Part shown: one piece after another, positions 1 to 9,346 of the stretch
Position numbering within the stretch: the first letter of the stretch is position 1
How the letters are laid out: each line of letters begins with the position of its first letter
DNA from: Paracoccaceae bacterium
GTDB lineage: Bacteria; Pseudomonadota; Alphaproteobacteria; Rhodobacterales; Rhodobacteraceae
Direction of reading: 5' to 3'
Assembly (NCBI GenBank): GCA_020447005.1
Contig: JAGRDO010000006.1
Location: 63,047 to 127,046 of the forward strand
DNA: 64,000 bases
Notes under the pieces: model-generated
What the model saw: the letters and a program-made list of their open reading frames with translations, nothing else
Database searches by the model: none
What the model was told of the DNA's origin: nothing
Made by a program: the position numbers and the translations under genes

Positions 1-1215
1 GATCAGGAACTCGATCGCGTCAGTGGTCCCCATCGGGTTGAGGATCCGGCGAAGCACATAGGTCTTCTGCAGATCGTTCTTGTCGACCAGCAGATCTTCC
101 TTCCGGGTGCCCGATTTCAGAATGTCCATCGCCGGGAAGACGCGTTTGTCGGCCACCTTGCGATCAAGCACGATTTCCGAGTTACCCGTACCCTTGAATT
201 CCTCAAAGATGACTTCGTCCATCCGGCTTCCGGTATCGATCAGCGCCGTTGCGATGATCGTCAGCGAACCACCCTCTTCGATATTCCGCGCGGCGCCGAA
301 GAACCGCTTTGGCCGCTGCAGGGCGTTCGCATCCACACCACCCGTCAAAACCTTGCCAGAGGACGGAACAACAGTGTTGAACGCACGGCCAAGTCTTGTG
401 ATAGAATCCAGAAGAATAACAACATCTCGTTTGTGCTCAACCAGACGCTTCGCCTTCTCGATCACCATTTCCGCCACGGCAACGTGCCGCGTCGCCGGTT
501 CGTCAAAGGTCGATGACACGACTTCACCCTTCACCGAACGCTGCATGTCGGTCACTTCCTCCGGCCGTTCGTCGATAAGAAGCACGATCAGGTAACATTC
601 CGGGTGATTGGTCGCGATGGAATGCGCGATATTCTGCAAAAGCACCGTCTTACCTGTTCGCGGCGGCGCCACGATAAGCCCGCGCTGGCCTTTGCCAATC
701 GGCGCGACAAGGTCGATGATCCGCGCCGAACGGTCACGGATCGTCGGGTCTTCGATCTCCATTTTCAGCCGTTCATCGGGGTAAAGCGGTGTCAGGTTGT
801 CGAACGCAACCTTGTGTCGCGCCTTTTCCGGTTCTTCGAAATTGATCGTTGTCACCTTTGTCAGGGCAAAATACCGTTCGTTCTCACCCGGCGCACGAAT
901 GACCCCTTCGATGGTATCCCCGGTCCGCAACGAATATTGACGCAACATGTCGGGCGACACGTAAATGTCATCGGGGCCCGGCAAGTAGTTCGCCTCAGGC
1001 GACCTGAGGAACCCAAATCCGTCCTGCACAACCTCCAGAACGCCGTCTCCACCGATTTCCCAACCCTCTTCGGCATGTTCCTTGAGGATCGAGAACATCA
1101 TCTCGCCCTTGCGCATGGTCGAGGCATTCTCGATCTCAAGCTCCTCGGCCATCGACAAAAGATCGGCAGGGCTTTTTGCTTTGAGATCGGAAAGATTAAG
1201 GCGCTCTTGGGTCAT
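1..1215 (-). CDS. rho: Transcription termination factor Rho (3' end outside window)
   Basis: Hexameric RNA helicase that ends untranslated transcripts. Reading leftward from the ATG at 1213-1215 gives 405 uninterrupted codons to the window edge, so only the last few residues are missing (the family is about 420 aa). The N-terminus [16 protein letters not shown] is the Rho N-domain; the RNA-binding fold follows at about 55-125. The Walker A is APPRTGKT at residues 183-190, followed by the [13 protein letters not shown] Walker B/Q-loop region and the [16 protein letters not shown]-loop. It points away from the candidate oriC. In alphaproteobacteria rho lies beside hemE/hemJ and mnmE near the origin, which fits. 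Open reading frames on the opposite strand here are shadows. Confidence 0.96.
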   Translation of the reverse strand, partial: MTQERLNLSDLKAKSPADLLSMAEELEIENASTMRKGEMMFSILKEHAEEGWEIGGDGVLEVVQDGFGFLRSPEANYLPGPDDIYVSPDMLRQYSLRTGDTIEGVIRAPGENERYFALTKVTTINFEEPEKARHKVAFDNLTPLYPDERLKMEIEDPTIRDRSARIIDLVAPIGKGQRGLIVAPPRTGKTVLLQNIAHSIATNHPECYLIVLLIDERPEEVTDMQRSVKGEVVSSTFDEPATRHVAVAEMVIEKAKRLVEHKRDVVILLDSITRLGRAFNTVVPSSGKVLTGGVDANALQRPKRFFGAARNIEEGGSLTIIATALIDTGSRMDEVIFEEFKGTGNSEIVLDRKVADKRVFPAMDILKSGTRKEDLLVDKNDLQKTYVLRRILNPMGTTDAIEFLI

Positions 1216-1339
1216 ATCGCATTCCAACGCATCGGCGAACGGCCTGAGCCTGTTCTGGTGGTTCACATAGGGAAGGATCCCATCCGGACGGAAGGGCCCT
1301 CAGCGCTTACACCGCCGCCCGCGGCAAGTCAACAAATCC

Positions 1340-1789
1340 TCAGAATCTGACGATCACCGAGATGACGATCACCACCAGCAGCACGGTCGGAACCTCATTC
1401 ATTATCCGATACGTCCTGCCGGACCGGGTGTTCTCTCCGCGCAGAAAATCCTTGCGGCGGTACCCAAGCCAGTGGTGAAACCAGGTCAACCCAAGAACCC
1501 CCGCCGCCTTTGTCCAGGGCCAGAGCTCGGACCAGTCGACAATCCCCGGCGTAAAGACAAGGGCAAGTCCGAATGTCCAGGTCAGCACCATCGCCGGGTT
1601 CATGATCAGTCTCAGAAGATTTCGCTCCATCTTCTGAAAAAGCCTGTCTGTGTCCCCGCCCCGCTCGACCGCCTCACTGTGATACACAAAGAGCCGCGGC
1701 AAATAGAACAAACCGGCCATCCATGAGATCACGGAAATGACGTGCAACGCCTTTGTCCAAGGATAGATCAAAGCAAGAAAATCCGTCAT
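1340..1789 (-). CDS. hemJ: Protoporphyrinogen IX oxidase, HemJ family
   Basis: Membrane enzyme that oxidises protoporphyrinogen IX to protoporphyrin IX in heme (and chlorophyll) synthesis. The 149-residue protein has four hydrophobic segments, the early WTKALHVISVISWMAG motif with the conserved His, and the C-terminal NEVPTVL motif typical of HemJ. I chose the ATG at 1787-1789 (MTDFLALIYPW) because the family starts there; an in-frame ATG at 1819 would add ten unconserved residues. It is transcribed in the same direction as rho, about 125 bases upstream of it, and away from the candidate replication origin. Confidence 0.93.
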   Translation of the reverse strand: MTDFLALIYPWTKALHVISVISWMAGLFYLPRLFVYHSEAVERGGDTDRLFQKMERNLLRLIMNPAMVLTWTFGLALVFTPGIVDWSELWPWTKAAGVLGLTWFHHWLGYRRKDFLRGENTRSGRTYRIMNEVPTVLLVVIVISVIVRF

Positions 1790-1864
1790 CCGGTCCCCAG
1801 AGGTTGGCAGTCTGACCATCTATTAAGAAAGAAATAGATAGAAAGGAAGTTGATGTTGTTATGG

Positions 1865-1873
1865 TGTGGATAA
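1865..1873 (-). promoter_or_regulatory. DnaA box, perfect consensus
   Basis: Minus-strand TTATCCACA, an exact match to the DnaA consensus. It lies at the right edge of an AT-rich stretch inside the candidate oriC. Confidence 0.75.
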
Positions 1874-1921
1874 CAGGGATAAATCGAATTCTACACCTTT
1901 AACCCACAAGGGGGCCAAGGC

Positions 1922-1930
1922 TGTGCATAA
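1922..1930 (-). promoter_or_regulatory. DnaA box, perfect consensus (TTATGCACA)
   Basis: Minus-strand TTATGCACA matches TTATNCACA exactly. It has the same orientation as the box at 1865 and lies 57 bases away, so the two are on a similar helical face. Confidence 0.72.
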
Positions 1931-2128
1931 CCCTAGGGACAAGGGAAAAACATGCCAGGTAAGAAGTTTTCATTCAATAATATCAGTAAGATAGACAAGA
2001 CCTGGATCGCGGCACCCTATGAATAATCTTGTGTGAAAACACCGGGACAAGCGGGGCTCTACCAGATCGCAGCAAACAGCGTTGCACAGCTGTAAAAAAA
2101 ACAGGTAGGGGGTGGAAACCCGATGGGT

Positions 2129-2137
2129 TTATCCAGA
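2129..2137 (+). promoter_or_regulatory. Weak DnaA box (one mismatch)
   Basis: TTATCCAGA differs from consensus at position 8. Together with ttacccaca at 2192-2200, just before maf, it makes four boxes or near-boxes in about 340 bases. Confidence 0.45.
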
Positions 2138-2213
2138 CGATGAAGGCCCAGCGTCATTCCACCATCACCGATCCACCCGGTTTCCCCGTCTTTACCCACA
2201 ACACAGCACCCAC

Positions 2214-2822
2214 ATGCTAACTGTAGAAAATCCGCTCCTCCTCGCGTCAGGTTCCGAAATTCGCGCCGGTCTGCTGCGCAACGCGGGCGTACCGTTCAAA
2301 ACGATGCCGGCCCGGATTGACGAAGAGGCGCTTCGTCAATCGCTTCGCGCCGAAGGCGCAACGCCCAGAGATCTGAGCGATGCCCTGGCCGAGGCCAAGG
2401 CGCGCAAAGTCTCGGCATCCCATCCCGAAAGCCTGACCCTTGGATGTGACCAGATCCTTTCCTGTGACGGCGAAGTTCTGGACAAACCCGATAATCAGGA
2501 CTCTGCGATCCGAACATTGTCGGCTCTCTCGGGCCGCACGCATCATCTCTTTTCCGCCGCGGTCGCCTATCAGCACGGAAAGCCGATCTGGCGTCACATT
2601 GGCCATGTCAGGCTGACAATGGTCGAGCTTCCGCCCGACTACATCCGCTCATATGTCTCCACCTATTGGGATGAGATCCGGCACTGCGTCGGATGCTACC
2701 GGCTCGAGGCGGAAGGGGTGCGCCTTATCTCACACATCGACGGCGACTATTTTCATGTTCTTGGCCTGCCGCTAACAGAGCTCTTGACCTGGCTGCGGCT
2801 TCGGGGCGACATCACGCCATGA
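2214..2822 (+). CDS. maf: Maf-like nucleotide pyrophosphatase
   Basis: Hydrolyses non-canonical or modified nucleoside triphosphates (house-cleaning dNTP/UTP pyrophosphatase) in the cytoplasm. The 202-residue protein begins MLTVENPLLLASGSEIR, the LASxSxxR nucleotide-binding motif of the family, and has the acidic TLGCDQILSCDGE segment. I place the start at 2214 because upstream in-frame sequence runs through the candidate oriC and shows no family similarity. The stop overlaps the aroE start (ATGA). It is the first gene of the rightward maf-aroE-coaE-dnaQ operon, an arrangement conserved beside the origin in many alphaproteobacteria. Confidence 0.92.
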   Translation: MLTVENPLLLASGSEIRAGLLRNAGVPFKTMPARIDEEALRQSLRAEGATPRDLSDALAEAKARKVSASHPESLTLGCDQILSCDGEVLDKPDNQDSAIRTLSALSGRTHHLFSAAVAYQHGKPIWRHIGHVRLTMVELPPDYIRSYVSTYWDEIRHCVGCYRLEAEGVRLISHIDGDYFHVLGLPLTELLTWLRLRGDITP

Positions 2823-3658
2823 ACAGCCATCCGCGTATCCCGCTCGCAGGCGTCATCGGCTCGCCGGTCGCGCATTCCCGCTCGCCGCTTCTGCATCGCC
2901 ACTGGCTGAAGCGTTACGGTATCCAAGGGTATTACATCCCTATGGACGTCGCGCAGGCTGACCTGCGCGAGGTGATATCCGCGCTGCCCAAAGCGGGTTT
3001 CGTGGGCGTGAATGTCACCATACCGCACAAGGAAACGGTTCTTGCGCTCGCGGATATCGTGACCGACCGGGCCGCACTAATCGGCGCGGCCAATACGCTC
3101 ATCTTTCGCAAGGATGGGCGCATCCACGCCGATAATACCGACGGCTTCGGTTTCATCGCAAATCTTCGCCAGAATGCAACCGGATGGTCGCCGACGGCAG
3201 GGGCGGCCGCAGTGATCGGGGCGGGCGGCGCCGCGCGCGCTGTCATCGCATCGCTGATCGAAGTCGGAGCGCCGGAAATTCGCCTTGCCAACCGAACCCG
3301 CGCCCGCGCCGAAGCGTTGCGGCAGGAATTCGGGGCAAAGGTCGTCGTTTATGATTGGGTGCAGGCCGGCAACATGATGGACGGCGCGGCGACGGTGGTA
3401 AACACATCGTCGCTGGGAATGGAGGGCAAGCCCGAGTTTCGCGTGCCCCTTGACGCCCTGTCCCGCAACGCGGTGGTAAGCGATCTGGTCTATACGCCCC
3501 TCAGAACGCATTTTCTTGAACAGGCGGCAGAAATCGGCTGCGTGACTGTCGACGGCCTGGGAATGCTGATTCACCAGGCAGCACCTGCATTCGAACGGTG
3601 GTTCGGCACCAGACCAGAGGTTGACCAGACCACACGTGACGTGGTTCTGGCCGGATGA
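2819..3658 (+). CDS. aroE: Shikimate dehydrogenase
   Basis: NADP-dependent reduction of 3-dehydroshikimate to shikimate in aromatic amino acid synthesis. The 279-residue protein shows the substrate motif GSPVAHSRSPLLH at 14-26, the catalytic Lys71 in TIPHKET, the substrate-binding NTD at 106-108, and the NADP glycine loop GAGGAAR at 134-140. The C-terminal GLGMLIHQAAPAFERWFG is the usual family ending. The start at 2819 forms an ATGA overlap with maf; longer in-frame starts lie inside maf and are not needed. The stop overlaps coaE the same way, so the three genes are probably translationally coupled. Confidence 0.96.
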   Translation: MNSHPRIPLAGVIGSPVAHSRSPLLHRHWLKRYGIQGYYIPMDVAQADLREVISALPKAGFVGVNVTIPHKETVLALADIVTDRAALIGAANTLIFRKDGRIHADNTDGFGFIANLRQNATGWSPTAGAAAVIGAGGAARAVIASLIEVGAPEIRLANRTRARAEALRQEFGAKVVVYDWVQAGNMMDGAATVVNTSSLGMEGKPEFRVPLDALSRNAVVSDLVYTPLRTHFLEQAAEIGCVTVDGLGMLIHQAAPAFERWFGTRPEVDQTTRDVVLAG

Positions 3659-4257
3659 CCCGGCCCTTTCTGCTCGGGTTGACCGGTTCGATCGGGATGG
3701 GCAAATCCACCACATCCGCAATGTTCCGCGACGCGGGCATCCCCGTCTGGGATGCCGATGCAACCGTTCACCGCCTGTATTCCGCCAATGGCGAGGCTGT
3801 AACGGGAATTTCCGAAATCTGCCCCGAAGCCATTCGCTCTGACGCGGTCGACCGCAATGTCCTTTCCCGCTGCATAGCGGACGATCCTGGCCTGCTGGGC
3901 AGGATCGAAGCCATCGTTCATCCGCTGACCGCTGTCGATCGCAACCGGTTTATCGCCGACGCCGGGGAGCGGGGCGATCCGCTTGTCGTTCTGGACATTC
4001 CGCTTTTGTTCGAAACAGGCGCGGACCGGTTTGTCGACGCGATTGTTGTCGTATCCGCCCCGAAGGAGGTTCAGCGCAAAAGGGTCTTGGACCGTCCGGG
4101 AATGACCGAGGAGAAATTCAGGGCCATTCTCGGAAGGCAGCTTCCCGATGACGAAAAAAGACGCAAGGCAAACTACGTCATCGAAACGCATAGCCTTGAT
4201 CAAACCCGCATGGCGGTGCAGAATCTGATCGACACTATTCTGGCTGAAAATGCGTGA
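3655..4257 (+). CDS. coaE: Dephospho-CoA kinase
   Basis: Phosphorylates dephospho-CoA in the last step of coenzyme A synthesis. The 200-residue length is normal. The P-loop is GLTGSIGMGKSTT at residues 8-20, followed by the WDADATVHRLY substrate motif and the IPLLFETG segment. It overlaps aroE by four bases (ATGA) and dnaQ by eight, in the rightward operon leaving the candidate origin. Confidence 0.95.
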   Translation: MTRPFLLGLTGSIGMGKSTTSAMFRDAGIPVWDADATVHRLYSANGEAVTGISEICPEAIRSDAVDRNVLSRCIADDPGLLGRIEAIVHPLTAVDRNRFIADAGERGDPLVVLDIPLLFETGADRFVDAIVVVSAPKEVQRKRVLDRPGMTEEKFRAILGRQLPDDEKRRKANYVIETHSLDQTRMAVQNLIDTILAENA

Positions 4258-4942
4258 AATCGTCCTTGATACCGAGACAACCGGTTTTGAGCCCGCCGAG
4301 GGCGACCGCATCGTCGAAATCGGCGCAATCGAGCTGTTCAACCACCTACCAACCGGTCGAAGCTATCACCAGTATATCAACCCCGAACGTTCGATGCCGG
4401 CGGCCGCGTTCGAAGTTCATGGGCTGGGGGACGATTTCCTGCGCGACAAGCCTGTATTCGCGGCCATTGCAGACGAGTTCATAGACTTCGTCGGAAAGGA
4501 CGCCAAGCTGGTGATCCACAATGCGTCCTTCGACATGAAGTTCCTGAATGCCGAACTTGGCTGGGCCGGGCGCCCGCTCCTTCCGCCCGACTGCGCGATT
4601 GATACCGTGGCAATGGCCAGACGACGGTTCCCCGGTTCGCCTGCCTCGCTCGACGCGCTCTGCCGCCGCTTTGGCATCGACAATTCGCGCCGCGAAAAAC
4701 ACGGCGCATTGCTCGACAGCGAGCTGCTTGCCGAAGTTTACCTGCAACTGATCGGCGGGCAGCAACCGGATTTCGGGTTGACGACAACGCAGGGCAGCAG
4801 CTCGGCGGTGTCCGAGCCATCCTGGCGCCCGGAACCCAGGACGGTGCGGCTGTTTCCACGACTGACCGCCGAAGAAAAGCGCGCGCATGAAGAGTTTGTC
4901 GCGAAGCTTGGCGAAAACGCAATCTGGCGCCGCTTTGGCTAG
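4250..4942 (+). CDS. dnaQ: DNA polymerase III epsilon subunit (proofreading exonuclease)
   Basis: 3'-5' exonuclease subunit of the replicative polymerase. The 230-residue protein has the DEDDh signature: Exo I DTETTG with D7 and E9, Exo II HNASFDMKF, and the Exo III region HGALLDSELLAEVY. The C-terminal part after about 185 would carry the alpha-subunit contact. It overlaps coaE by eight bases and is the last gene of the operon; the next gene is convergent with its stop immediately adjacent. In related genomes secB commonly follows dnaQ; here secB lies about 26 kb away. Confidence 0.95.
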   Translation: MREIVLDTETTGFEPAEGDRIVEIGAIELFNHLPTGRSYHQYINPERSMPAAAFEVHGLGDDFLRDKPVFAAIADEFIDFVGKDAKLVIHNASFDMKFLNAELGWAGRPLLPPDCAIDTVAMARRRFPGSPASLDALCRRFGIDNSRREKHGALLDSELLAEVYLQLIGGQQPDFGLTTTQGSSSAVSEPSWRPEPRTVRLFPRLTAEEKRAHEEFVAKLGENAIWRRFG

Positions 4943-5614
4943 TTACCTTCCGGTCGCCCGAAACACGACACCTACCGTCTTCACAAGGATCCGCATATCG
5001 GTCACGAGTCCGATGGTTTCTTCGTATTTCGCGTCATAGTGGGCCCGCTCTTCAAAGCTGCCCTCATTTCGGCGGCCCACCTGCCAAAGGCCCGTAATAC
5101 CCGGCTGCAATCTGTAATAGGACGTATCGCGCCGACCATTGCGGTACAGGCCTGCCTGTGCGGGCATGAAGGGGCGAGGTCCAACAAGGCTCATCGTTCC
5201 GTTGACCACGTTGAAAAGCTGCGGCAACTCATCAAGGCTCAGCCGGCGAAGCAACCTGCCGATGACGGTGACGCGCGGATCCCGGGCCAGCTTCTGCGTC
5301 CGGTGCCATTCTTCCCGCAGCGCGGGATTGGTGCTCAGAATTCGTGGCAAAGCAGCTTCCGCGTCGGGAATCATGGTGCGTATTTTCCAGCAGCGGAAAT
5401 ACTGCCCGTTCTTACCGACCCGCAACTGTGAGTAGAACGGACTTCCACCGCCAAGCGATACCATTGCGACGATCAGAAGCATAACGGGCGCCACGACAGG
5501 AAGCATGACAGCTACCAGGACAAGATCGGTCAACCGCTTGCCAGACTGCCTGTAAAAACCTGAAGAGGGGGCGGGAACTAGGTCTGAGCTGAACTCAAAC
5601 TGGGGGGCAGCCAT
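4943..5614 (-). CDS. Undecaprenyl-phosphate sugar-1-phosphate transferase (WcaJ/ExoY type)
   Basis: Bacterial sugar transferase that loads the first sugar phosphate onto undecaprenyl phosphate for polysaccharide synthesis at the inner membrane. The 223-residue protein has one hydrophobic hairpin at about 27-51, then the family motifs RVGKNGQYFRCWKIRTM, RRLSLDELPQLFNV, MSLVGPRP and LQPGITGLWQVGRR. I start at the ATG at 5612-5614, which has GGGAG upstream; a GTG at 5656 is in frame but less likely. No glycosyltransferase, flippase or polymerase gene is adjacent, so the polysaccharide it starts is unknown. Its stop directly abuts that of dnaQ. Confidence 0.9.
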   Translation of the reverse strand: MAAPQFEFSSDLVPAPSSGFYRQSGKRLTDLVLVAVMLPVVAPVMLLIVAMVSLGGGSPFYSQLRVGKNGQYFRCWKIRTMIPDAEAALPRILSTNPALREEWHRTQKLARDPRVTVIGRLLRRLSLDELPQLFNVVNGTMSLVGPRPFMPAQAGLYRNGRRDTSYYRLQPGITGLWQVGRRNEGSFEERAHYDAKYEETIGLVTDMRILVKTVGVVFRATGR

Positions 5615-5730
5615 TCGGAATATCTCCCTGTGCGTCGTTGCCGGACCAACCCCCACTGGCCCACGACTGATAAACTATGAGTTGAGTCGTTACTGTTTGG
5701 TTAATGTTAAATTGACGTAAAGATCTCATA

Positions 5731-5762
5731 GGCGCCCGACCGCGAAATTGGTCGGCGCGCCA
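5731..5762 (-). terminator. GC-rich hairpin downstream of xylA
   Basis: CGACC and GGTCG arms extend outward into GC-rich flanks around an eight-base loop, inside the gap between the xylose operon and the sugar transferase. There is no clear U-tract on the transcribed strand, so it could be a weak or Rho-assisted terminator or an mRNA 3'-end stabiliser. The rest of 5615-5838 is an AT-richer leader that probably carries the sugar transferase promoter. Confidence 0.35.
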
Positions 5763-5838
5763 AGCGGAAAACCGCGTAACGGCATAAAATCGAACAATGA
5801 TTTTTCTTGATTTCAGCCAAGCGTCACGGGCCGCAGGT

Positions 5839-7140
5839 TCATACGAACCGATTCCACAGGTTTTCCAACCGTTCCTGGCGGCCCGACCTTGGATTGGGGC
5901 GGAGATTCTCTTCCAGAACCTGACGCGACAGCTCTTCCATCCCGCTCGCCAGTATCCTCTGCCCCCGCTCGGTGTCCCACCCTGAATAACGGGCTGTTCT
6001 GGCCTCTTCGAGTGCGCCGCTTTCGAATAGCGCGGCGGCGGATTTCAGGGCGCGGGCACAAATGTCCATTGCGCCGGAATGGGCAAGGATCAGGTCTTCT
6101 GGATCAAGCGATTGCCGCCGAAGCTTTGCGTCAAAGTTCGTGCCGCCGGTGGTAAAACCGCCGATGCGCAGGATCTCGTAATAAGCCCTGGCCATCTCGG
6201 GGACGGAATCGGGAAACTGATCGGTATCCCAGCCGGACTGATAGTCGTTCCGGTTCATGTCGATCGAACCGAAAAGACCAAGGGACCCGGCCAATGCAAT
6301 CTCGTGCTCAAAGGAATGCCCCGCAAGGATCGCGTGCCCCTGCTCGATATTGACCTTGACCTCGGCTTCCAGCCCGAACCGCCTGAGAAAGCCGTAGACC
6401 GTGGCAACATCATAGTCATACTGGTGCTTCGACGGCTCCTGCGGCTTCGGTTCGATCAGGATCGCGCCCTTGAACCCGATCTTGTGCTTGTAATCGACAA
6501 CCATCTGAAGGAACCGTCCGGCCTGCTCGGCCTCGCGTTTCAGATCCGTGTTCAACAGCGTTTCATATCCCTCGCGGCCACCCCACAGAACGTAATTCTG
6601 CCCGCCCAGCTTGTGGGTGGCGTCGATACAGGATTTCACGGTCGCAGCCGAATAGGCATAGACGTCCGGATCAGGATTGGTGGCGGCACCGGACATGAAT
6701 CTGCGGTGGGAAAACAGGTTCGCCGTACCCCAAAGCAGCCGCGTCTTGTGGGTGCTCATCTTCTCGCCGAAATAATCCACGATTTCTTCCAGATTGCGCA
6801 GACTTTCGGCAAAACTCGCGCCCTCCGGGCGCACGTCGGCATCGTGAAAACAAAAATACGGAACCCCGAGGATATCGAACATCTCGAAGGCCACATCGGC
6901 CTTCAGCCGCGCCAGATCCATGGTATCGCCGAACCACGGCCGCTCAAACGTCTGACCGCCGAAGGGGTCGCCGCCCGGCCAGGCGAAACTGTGCCAATAG
7001 GCAACCGCAAAGCGAAGGTGGTCTTCCATCCGCTTTCCCAGAACAACCTCATCGGGGTTGTAATGGCGAAAAGCGAATTCATTGCCGCTGTCCGGGCCTT
7101 CGTAGCGGATCTTCGGTATCGCGTTGAAAAAGCGGCTCAT
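5839..7140 (-). CDS. xylA: Xylose isomerase
   Basis: Converts D-xylose to D-xylulose, using divalent metals. The 433-residue length is standard for the long (class II) form. Visible motifs include [10 protein letters not shown] with the catalytic His-Asp pair, [13 protein letters not shown], the metal-site [18 protein letters not shown] and DTDQFP. The ATG at 7138-7140 follows GAGGGA. It is the last gene of the leftward xylF-H-G-B-A operon and overlaps xylB by four bases. Confidence 0.97.
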   Translation of the reverse strand: MSRFFNAIPKIRYEGPDSGNEFAFRHYNPDEVVLGKRMEDHLRFAVAYWHSFAWPGGDPFGGQTFERPWFGDTMDLARLKADVAFEMFDILGVPYFCFHDADVRPEGASFAESLRNLEEIVDYFGEKMSTHKTRLLWGTANLFSHRRFMSGAATNPDPDVYAYSAATVKSCIDATHKLGGQNYVLWGGREGYETLLNTDLKREAEQAGRFLQMVVDYKHKIGFKGAILIEPKPQEPSKHQYDYDVATVYGFLRRFGLEAEVKVNIEQGHAILAGHSFEHEIALAGSLGLFGSIDMNRNDYQSGWDTDQFPDSVPEMARAYYEILRIGGFTTGGTNFDAKLRRQSLDPEDLILAHSGAMDICARALKSAAALFESGALEEARTARYSGWDTERGQRILASGMEELSRQVLEENLRPNPRSGRQERLENLWNRFV

Positions 7141-8576
7141 TTCAATCCCTCAATGGCGTCGCGGGCAGCGCGATATCTCTCGTGACCGGCATCAAAAGCG
7201 GCCGTCAGTTCGGAAACGGGTTCGAATACATTGGCGACGGATGGCGGCGTCGCGATTTCGGCGCCGGCGCCGGATTCGGCCATGATCGCCAACCGTGTCG
7301 CCCCGAGTGCGCCGCCATAATCGCCGCTCTCCGGCGCAAGGACCGGCGTGTCGAGCGCCGTGGCAATTGCCGAAAGCCAGTAATGTGAACGCGATCCCCC
7401 GCCCACGGCAAAAAGGTTGTCGATCCGGGTCCCCGTCGCGGCCAGCGCATCCCGACAGTCCCGGATCGCGAAGGCGATGCCTTCCAGAACCGCCCTTGTC
7501 GCCGCATCGGGATCGGTCGCATGCTCAAGCCCGATGAACGCGCCTCTGATCTCGGCGTTGTTCAGCGGCGTTCTTTCTCCACCGAGATAGGGTAGAAACC
7601 TGGTTCGGCCCGGCGCACGCAGTGCGCCAAGCCCGTCGGTCAACCCGGCGGCATCCCGTCCGAGCAGCCTTGCAAACCAGTTCAGGGCATCGGTCGCCGA
7701 CAGGATCACGCCCATCTGATGCCACCTGCCGGGCAGCGCATGGCAGAAAGTGTGAACGGCAGTCGCCGGGTCGGGACGATACTTGTCGTTTGCAGCAAAC
7801 AGGACGCCGGACGTCCCGAGCGAGACAAAGGCCTGACCCGCGCGGACAACCCCCAAACCAATGCCGGCCGCCGCGTTGTCGCCTGCCCCGCCCGCAATGA
7901 TCACGTTGGCCGGCAACCCGAAGCGTGAGGCCAGTTCCGGCCTGAGCGTCGCGCTGCGCTCCGATCCCTCGACAAGTCTCGGCATTACCCGTCGATCAAG
8001 GCCGGTCCTGTCAAGCAGGGTATCTGACCAGTCGCGCGCGCCTGTGTCGAGCCAGCCTGTCCCGGCTGCGTCCGACAAGTCGGACACATGTTCGCCGCTC
8101 AACCACAAACGCAAATAGTCTTTGGGCAAAAGCACTTTTGCCACACGCGAAAAAACCTCGGGCTCATGGTGTTTTACCCAATCCAGCTTGGGCGCCGTGA
8201 AGCCGGGAAACACGATATTTCCGCTGATCTTGCGGAAATCCGGATCCGCATCCATCCTGGCTGCCTCGGCATGCGCGCGGGTGTCGTTCCACAGAATGGA
8301 CGGCCGCAGAACATCATCGGCGGCGTCCAGCAATGTGGCCCCGTGCATCTGCCCCGAAAGGCCGATGGAGCGGACCGACGCGCGGGCTGTCGCAGGAAGT
8401 GCCCCGAAAACCGCCTCGGCCGCGGCAACCCAATCGGCTGGCGATTGCTCTGACCATCCATCCCTCGGCCGTGAAACCGTCAGCGGTGCGGTTGCCTCGG
8501 CAACGATCTTCTGGGTCTCATCCGCGATGACACCCTTCAAGCCCGAAGTTCCAAGGTCGAGCCCGAGATACATCAC
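7137..8576 (-). CDS. xylB: Xylulokinase
   Basis: Phosphorylates D-xylulose to xylulose 5-phosphate, which enters the pentose phosphate pathway. A 479-residue FGGY-family kinase with the N-terminal phosphate motif [14 protein letters not shown], the substrate segment [32 protein letters not shown], and the C-terminal [12 protein letters not shown] adenosine motif. It overlaps xylA and the upstream transporter ATPase by four bases on each side, indicating one transcript for uptake and catabolism. Confidence 0.96.
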   Translation of the reverse strand: MMYLGLDLGTSGLKGVIADETQKIVAEATAPLTVSRPRDGWSEQSPADWVAAAEAVFGALPATARASVRSIGLSGQMHGATLLDAADDVLRPSILWNDTRAHAEAARMDADPDFRKISGNIVFPGFTAPKLDWVKHHEPEVFSRVAKVLLPKDYLRLWLSGEHVSDLSDAAGTGWLDTGARDWSDTLLDRTGLDRRVMPRLVEGSERSATLRPELASRFGLPANVIIAGGAGDNAAAGIGLGVVRAGQAFVSLGTSGVLFAANDKYRPDPATAVHTFCHALPGRWHQMGVILSATDALNWFARLLGRDAAGLTDGLGALRAPGRTRFLPYLGGERTPLNNAEIRGAFIGLEHATDPDAATRAVLEGIAFAIRDCRDALAATGTRIDNLFAVGGGSRSHYWLSAIATALDTPVLAPESGDYGGALGATRLAIMAESGAGAEIATPPSVANVFEPVSELTAAFDAGHERYRAARDAIEGLK

Positions 8577-9346
8577 GCCGCCCTGTCGGGTTGCTTGCCG
8601 AGGATGATCATGCCGAGGATGTCCTCATCCGTCACTTCGTTCACGTTGACAGTCCCGACAAGCTGGCCGTTCTTCATGACGCTTGCCCGGTCGCACAGCT
8701 TCATGACACTGTGAATGTCATGCTCGATCAGGAAGATGCCAAGCCCCTGCGCCTTGAGCTCTTCGATCAGCTCGGCGACCATCTGGGTTTCCTGCGGGCC
8801 AAGCGCGGCGGTCGGTTCGTCCATGATCAGGATGCGCGCATTGAAATAGACGGCGCGGGCAATGGCCACGGACTGACGCTGCCCGCCCGACAGCGCGGAT
8901 ACCGGTTCGTTGAACTTGCGGAAGTTCGGGTTGAGCCGGCCCATGATCTTGCGCGCTTCGGCCTCCATCCGGACATCGTCGACCAGCCCGGTGGCAGTGG
9001 TCAGCTCGCGCCCCAGAAAAAGGTTCGATGCCGCGTCGAGATTGTCCGCCAATGCCAGCGTCTGATAGATCGTCTCGATGTTGTACCGTCGCGCATCGCG
9101 CGGATTCTCTATGGTCGCCTCTTCGCCATTGATGATGATCGAACCGCTATCGGCCTGGTATGCACCGGAAAGGCATTTGATCAGCGTCGATTTTCCCGCG
9201 CCGTTATGACCCAGAAGCCCGACAACCTCACCGGGATAAAGATCGATGGTTACATGGTCGACGGCCTTGATACCGCCAAAGGCGATCGAGATGTCGCGCA
9301 TCTCGACAAGGGGGGTTCCTCTGTCTTTCATGACCATTCCCTTCAC
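8573..9346 (-). CDS. xylG: Sugar ABC transporter ATP-binding protein (single-domain XylG type)
   Basis: Powers D-xylose uptake with the XylH permease. The 257-residue protein has a single nucleotide-binding domain: Walker [10 protein letters not shown], signature [16 protein letters not shown], Walker [13 protein letters not shown], and the switch His in FLIEHD. Enterobacterial XylG has two such domains; the single-domain form is common for alphaproteobacterial ribose/xylose/fructose-type importers and would work as a dimer. The start at 9346 overlaps the xylH stop (ATGA), as does its own stop with xylB. Confidence 0.92.
   Translation of the reverse strand: MKGMVMKDRGTPLVEMRDISIAFGGIKAVDHVTIDLYPGEVVGLLGHNGAGKSTLIKCLSGAYQADSGSIIINGEEATIENPRDARRYNIETIYQTLALADNLDAASNLFLGRELTTATGLVDDVRMEAEARKIMGRLNPNFRKFNEPVSALSGGQRQSVAIARAVYFNARILIMDEPTAALGPQETQMVAELIEELKAQGLGIFLIEHDIHSVMKLCDRASVMKNGQLVGTVNVNEVTDEDILGMIILGKQPDRAA

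Larger units (their letters stand above)
1790..2213. other. oriC: Candidate chromosomal origin of replication (oriC)
   Basis: This 424-base gap is the longest intergenic region in the window. It contains two perfect TTATNCACA DnaA boxes on the minus strand (1865-1873, TGTGGATAA read on plus; 1922-1930, TGTGCATAA) and two one-mismatch copies on plus (ttatccaga 2129-2137; ttacccaca 2192-2200). AT-rich stretches lie at about 1820-1865 and 1968-1995, against GC-rich surroundings. Genes on both sides diverge from it (hemJ-rho left, maf-aroE-coaE-dnaQ right). In several alphaproteobacteria oriC sits in this hemE/rho to maf interval. Function is inferred; GC skew was not computed. Confidence 0.72.

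Noticed and set aside
604-1350. Long reading frame opposite rho
   Set aside because: Antisense to the strongly conserved rho sequence; residue composition is not protein-like.
2029-2220. Small reading frame inside the candidate oriC
   Set aside because: No family features, no ribosome-binding site, and it overlaps DnaA boxes.
5701-5710. Possible CtrA site TTAATGTTAA upstream of the sugar transferase
   Set aside because: The two TTAA elements are two bases apart, not seven.
6079-7185. 368-codon frame opposite xylA
   Set aside because: Shadow of xylA in high-GC sequence.
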